A program made the translations under genes and the position numbers. The notes under the pieces were generated by a model, which was not told the origin of the DNA, searched no databases, and saw only the letters and a list, made by a program, of their open reading frames with translations. A stretch of DNA of 22,703 nt from Pelargonium cotyledonis. Taxonomy: Eukaryota > Streptophyta > Magnoliopsida > Geraniales > Geraniaceae. Location of the stretch: positions 1 through 22,703 of the forward strand of contig JAYMTA010000965.1 in NCBI GenBank assembly GCA_036897625.1, given 5' to 3'. Positions 19,211 to 22,703 of the stretch are shown here, piece after piece; within the stretch, counting starts at the first letter, position 1, and each line of letters starts with the position of its first letter.

Positions 19211-20405
19211 TGTTGCTTAGAGGTTAACGTACCTGAGAAATGGAGAAGAGAGAATGAGGAGCAACATGTTTCTCATTCTTATATTGGCTTCTTTTTAGGA
19301 CAATGACAAGAAAGTTGGCGATTGGTACAATGAAAGATCCTTGGACAACTTGTGTGCGTTTGACATGGACTTGTACGGCAACTCAGGGTAATGATCTTTA
19401 GAGAGTGCTGATGGGCTCTTCCTGAATCTTGTCCTTTTCTTTTGGAAGTGTTGTGAGCAGTGACATTGTGGGTTTTAGCTCTTTTTCTCATCTTTTCAAT
19501 AGTTTCATTATTGCTTGTAAGTATAGGTGGCGGTTTCGGGTTTTGGTTCGGATTTGGTTTGATATAGCCTAACCTAAATTCAACCCGAGAGGACTTCACT
19601 TTCTCAGGTCGGGTTTCACTTTTTTGGATAAGGTCTGTGAATTCGGGCCAGTCTATCATGGGTGCTTTTCCTGAAACTAGTTTTCTAATACAACACAAAA
19701 TACAAGAAGAAAGGTCTCAAGTAAAGCCAATGAATAAGTAATCACAAGAGTCAAATTGGCTTAAAATGGATAAAGATGTCTCAAATCTTCAGATTATCAT
19801 TACTTAACAAATCAGCTACGTGTTGACTGATGAGAACAATGTGTTTCATGAACTAAACATGATGATCTAATCTCAACATAGCCTCCTAGGAAGCATCAAA
19901 GATCAAGCAAGACCAGCTTCATGCTAAACTTTAAATACACTAAAAAAATCTCAGAACTGCTAAGCTTCAGCAAAGAGTTCTGATTATCTAGGCAACTGAT
20001 GCAGATACAATGGCACACAGCTAATATATGATGGATAAACCAGTTGCCGCATCTGGGTTTCACTTCATTGTTTATTTGTCGCCTATGCCTTGTTTAGATG
20101 AGATCGCAAAATGGCACAAATTGACAAATACGATGTAGTTTCTATTCTTATCAACGCATATATTGGGGAAAAACCAAATAAAGAAAGACAATCCAAGATC
20201 TTACATAGAAAATGACAGTCAAGGAGGAACTGAACACATATTCATAGTTGGAATGAAGCAAAATATCCTAAAATAGTAAACTCCCCTTAATCTAACATTT
20301 TGAGAAACAATGAAACAACATGGGTACGACTTACGATTTCCATTAATATAATCTTATTGTCAAGGATCTCACCAATTCTCATCAACAATGTGTCAATGTG
20401 AGAGT
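19211..20405 (-). other. PADRE promoter and cytochrome b5 3' flank
   Basis: Holds the upstream region of the PADRE gene and the 3' UTR of the cytochrome b5 gene. A minus-strand AATAAA at 20071-20076, about 330 bases after the cytochrome b5 stop, is a plausible poly(A) signal. A patch at 19526-19640 is rich in GGTTTCGGGTTTTGGTTCGG-type words, seen in many plant repeats. The 139-codon minus-strand open frame 19279-19698 has no family motif and runs through this patch; I do not call it a gene. Confidence 0.5.
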
Positions 20406-22191
20406 TCAAGTTGATTTGGTGTAGAATCGGACGCCGAAAGCCAGACCCAAGATCATCAAGGGAAAAAAGAACTGAAGGAGCTTGATAATGAACTCCGTCG
20501 TCTTGTCTTGGTTGTACTGGGGCTGCTTGGGAGGCGTATAAGTTGTCTTGGTGGGGATGGTTGAGGAATCGATATTACCAACATACATTTCATCCATCAT
20601 TGCTCTTGCACTGCTACTGTGGCCGACATCCTCAAAGTCATCAGTTGCATCCTTCCCTGCAAACCGCGCGACATGTTAAGGGAAAAAATACTATTGATAA
20701 ATGATCGCATAAATCACAGTCAAGTGTAATAAGGAAAATGTTGAGAACAATGCTGCTTTTCTAATACCTGTGGCAGACAACAAAACCTCGTCACCACCGG
20801 GATGATCCTCCAAGAACTTTGTCACATCATATACCTGTTTCATTGCATTTAAATAATGAAAATGTAAAGGTGGTGTAAAATGAAGAATGAAATGGTAAAA
20901 ATCAGGTTAATAAGCAAGGTTAGAAGTGAGCGTTCCCTAATTTTTCATGAACTGGACAAAATTAAATAACTGACACTTCAAAGATCCTAAGAAATAAATC
21001 TTGCTATGTGATCCTACAATCCCAGAACATATGCATATATGAAGGCAACATGTCCTTGCAAAGAGCCAAGATATGCAGACCGGGGAGAAGCGTTAAGTTC
21101 AATACTTTTTAGTCCAACTCGGTTTTTGGTTCATAATCTTCCCTACTCGAGAATAGAAGAATACTAAAGCCCACGAACCCTCAAAAAAGGCTCCTCATTT
21201 TCCAACATATACTTTATCAGTTCTCACATACAATATTGAAGCTTGACTAGATCTAAGATTCTAAGAAAGAAGGTAGAACAATTTAAACTCAGTAAACAAT
21301 CTGTATTAAAAAATACCCGATTTATTTATTATTTATGCAGACTTTAGTCTAAACTTCCTACCATCAACCTAAAAAATTTAGCTTTCAATTCCCATTCATG
21401 CACGAGCATCAGTGATATTCACAAGTAGGACAAAAGCTCACCAAGAGTTGAGCCTTGCTTAGATTTCAAAACCTAACATCATCATTATGTTTGAACAATG
21501 AGTAGTCAGCAAAAATCGGATTGAGATATTAAATGTCGGGTCACAATAAGCTATCAATATCATTGTTTGATGATTTTACAAAAAATAAGCTCGGCACAAA
21601 TTAGTATGCTTACATAAGGAGAAAAGGCAATAATTAGATATTGAAGGGGTAAAAATCTTACTTGCATACTGATCTAAGGATTTTACTTATAAATCCAGAT
21701 CACATAAGAGATCTATGTGCTCAGAAACAAAATTCTACCATTTGTGTACCATCAAATCCTAAACCCAAATGGAAAATCACAACATGGATAATATGATTCA
21801 AGCACCAGAAAACACCAACAAAACAAACAAAAAAACAAGAAACAAACGAAGAGCCCCAAAACTAGAACTAAAAAACAAGCTCTACTCAAAAGCCAACACC
21901 CAACAAAAATCCCATAAATCAAAATCAAGCAACGATTCTAGTACAACATAATCGAAACAATCCACAAAAACAAGAGATGAAAAATTTAAAATTTCCCCAA
22001 ACCCAGATCCAATCAACACGATTACTAAACCCCAATACACTAGAGACGATCAGATACAAAACCCAGACAAGTAAAATCGATGAAGAATCAAAACACATTA
22101 CCTTGCCGTCAATGATGAGCCAGCAGTCCTTGGGATTGTTGTGCTCAGCGACCTCGGTCAAAGTGAAGACCTTGCCCTCGCCGCCACCCAT
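20406..22191 (-). CDS. CB5: Cytochrome b5, microsomal tail-anchored type (135 aa, 3 exons)
   Basis: A small haem protein of the ER membrane that passes electrons from NADH-cytochrome b5 reductase or P450 reductase to desaturases, hydroxylases and P450s. Coding exons on the minus strand are 22102-22191, 20768-20834 and 20406-20656, with GT-AG introns of 1267 and 111 nt; a Gly codon is split at the second junction. The haem domain spans residues 1-80: FTLTEVAEHNNPKDCWLII, then VYDVTKFLEDHPGGDEVLLS with axial ligand His41, and FEDVGHSSSARAMMDE with ligand His65. A Thr/Pro linker (IPTKTTYTPPKQPQYNQDKT) leads to one C-terminal membrane helix (about 107-128, IIKLLQFFFPLMILGLAFGV) and the luminal tail RFYTKST, with positive residues typical of ER-targeted tail anchors. 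Length and sequence are closest to Arabidopsis CB5-B/CB5-D. All key residues are present. The large first intron separates 30 residues from the haem-binding exon. Confidence 0.97.
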
Positions 22192-22449
22192 TGGATTAGA
22201 AAGAGCAGAAAAAGCAGGAAGATTTGGAAACCCTTTTGCGGCAGAGACGAGAACTGAGAAGCTCGGTGAAAATGGAGATATGGGATCGGAAATGTTGGGT
22301 TGTTGAAGACAGTCAAGATAGATTTAGTTGGGTGAGAGGTTGGTGGAGAAAATGGGTGAACATATGGGCTTGTCACCAGCCAACTGTTTTTAAGTTAGAA
22401 AAATATTATACGGGTCAAATATTGCAAAAATATTTGTGCAAAATACATG
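22192..22449 (-). promoter_or_regulatory. Compact cytochrome b5 5' UTR/promoter interval
   Basis: Only about 258 bases separate the start codon from the tail of a LINE-like sequence. The part next to the ATG is rich in C and T on the sense strand (for example around 22210-22300), as expected of a 5' UTR. I see no unambiguous TATA box. Confidence 0.4.
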
Positions 22450-22703
22450 TTTTTTTTAGCGAAAATTAATTAATTTTATTAATTAACTCCAACAGAAATG
22501 GTACAAGTTAATGTGAGAGGGTTATATTATTGAAAAACAACCAAACCAAACCGACTAAAACAAAACTAAAAACCTAACTAAAACCTTCAAAAAAGCTTAA
22601 CCAATCGTCTATCTTGAGAAAAGAAGCAAAGTCTCGTACGGTTGAGTCAGAGCCTCGGCCAACGCCTATCCCTAACCAGACCTCAGAGAGTAAAACCGGA
22701 CCA
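22450..22703 (-). mobile_element. 3' end of a LINE-type retrotransposon (candidate, continues off the window)
   Basis: Read on the minus strand the sequence ends in TTGTACCATTTCTGTTGGAG, then TTAATTAATAAAATTAATTA, TTTTCGCT and an A run (T run on plus strand at 22450-22457). A T-rich, low-complexity 3' UTR with 'TTGTAC...TTAATAAAATT...TTTTCGCTAAAAAAA' is typical of plant L1-type LINEs. No reverse-transcriptase motif is in view because the body would lie beyond 22703. Target duplications cannot be checked from one end. Confidence 0.45.

Noticed and set aside
19279..19698. 139-codon open frame on the minus strand
   Set aside because: No domain or motif, biased Lys/Thr/Pro composition, overlaps repeat-like GGTTTCGGG words and the PADRE upstream region; no exon partner.
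1..22703. tRNA, rRNA, CRISPR or prokaryotic-type defence and mobile systems
   Set aside because: Looked for and not found; the window is ordinary plant nuclear euchromatin with spliced genes.

Overview
This is a window of nuclear DNA from a flowering plant, most likely a eudicot of rosid type. The evidence is AT-rich intergenic DNA, GT-AG introns of plant size, plant-specific gene families (KRP-type CDK inhibitor, NPH3/RPT2-like, DUF4228/PADRE), a Stowaway MITE with the 'CTCCCTCCGT' terminus and plant-type SINE and LINE remnants. There is no bacterial, viral or organellar gene content. Species and clade are inferred, not proven.

Layout, left to right. Positions 1-1803 (+): the last two exons of a KRP (ICK) cyclin-dependent-kinase inhibitor behind a long intron that carries a 161-bp tandem repeat; its 5' exons lie off or at the left edge. 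1804-5598: KRP 3' flank and a gene-poor stretch with a 169-bp tandem duplication near 4860-5210. 5599-8292 (-): a small four-exon BSD-domain protein (177 aa), with a probable hAT-like element and a (GT)n(GA)n microsatellite in its last intron and three Site II (TGGGCY) motifs just upstream of its ATG. 8300-14640: about 6 kb of AT-rich intergenic DNA with SINE-like fragments and a Stowaway MITE. 14742-17840 (+): a complete four-exon BTB/NPH3 protein (612 aa) very like Arabidopsis At5g48800. 18461-19210 (-): a single-exon DUF4228/PADRE protein (249 aa). 20406-22191 (-): a complete three-exon tail-anchored cytochrome b5 (135 aa). 22450-22703: what looks like the 3' end of a LINE, on the same strand as the cytochrome b5 gene and ending about 260 bp upstream of its ATG.

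The genes are functionally unrelated: cell-cycle control, a transcription/chromatin-type domain, phototropin-type signalling, a stress-associated family and ER electron transfer. They are not an operon-like cluster. The KRP + NPH3 + cytochrome b5 combination nevertheless matches a known Arabidopsis neighbourhood (At5g48800 NPH3, At5g48810 cytochrome b5, At5g48820 KRP3; duplicate At2g32710 KRP4 / At2g32720 cytochrome b5), so the window is probably an ancient syntenic block whose internal order has changed. I see no convincing previously undescribed system; the best leads are the syntenic rearrangement, the repeats close to splice sites and promoters, and the internal intron duplications.
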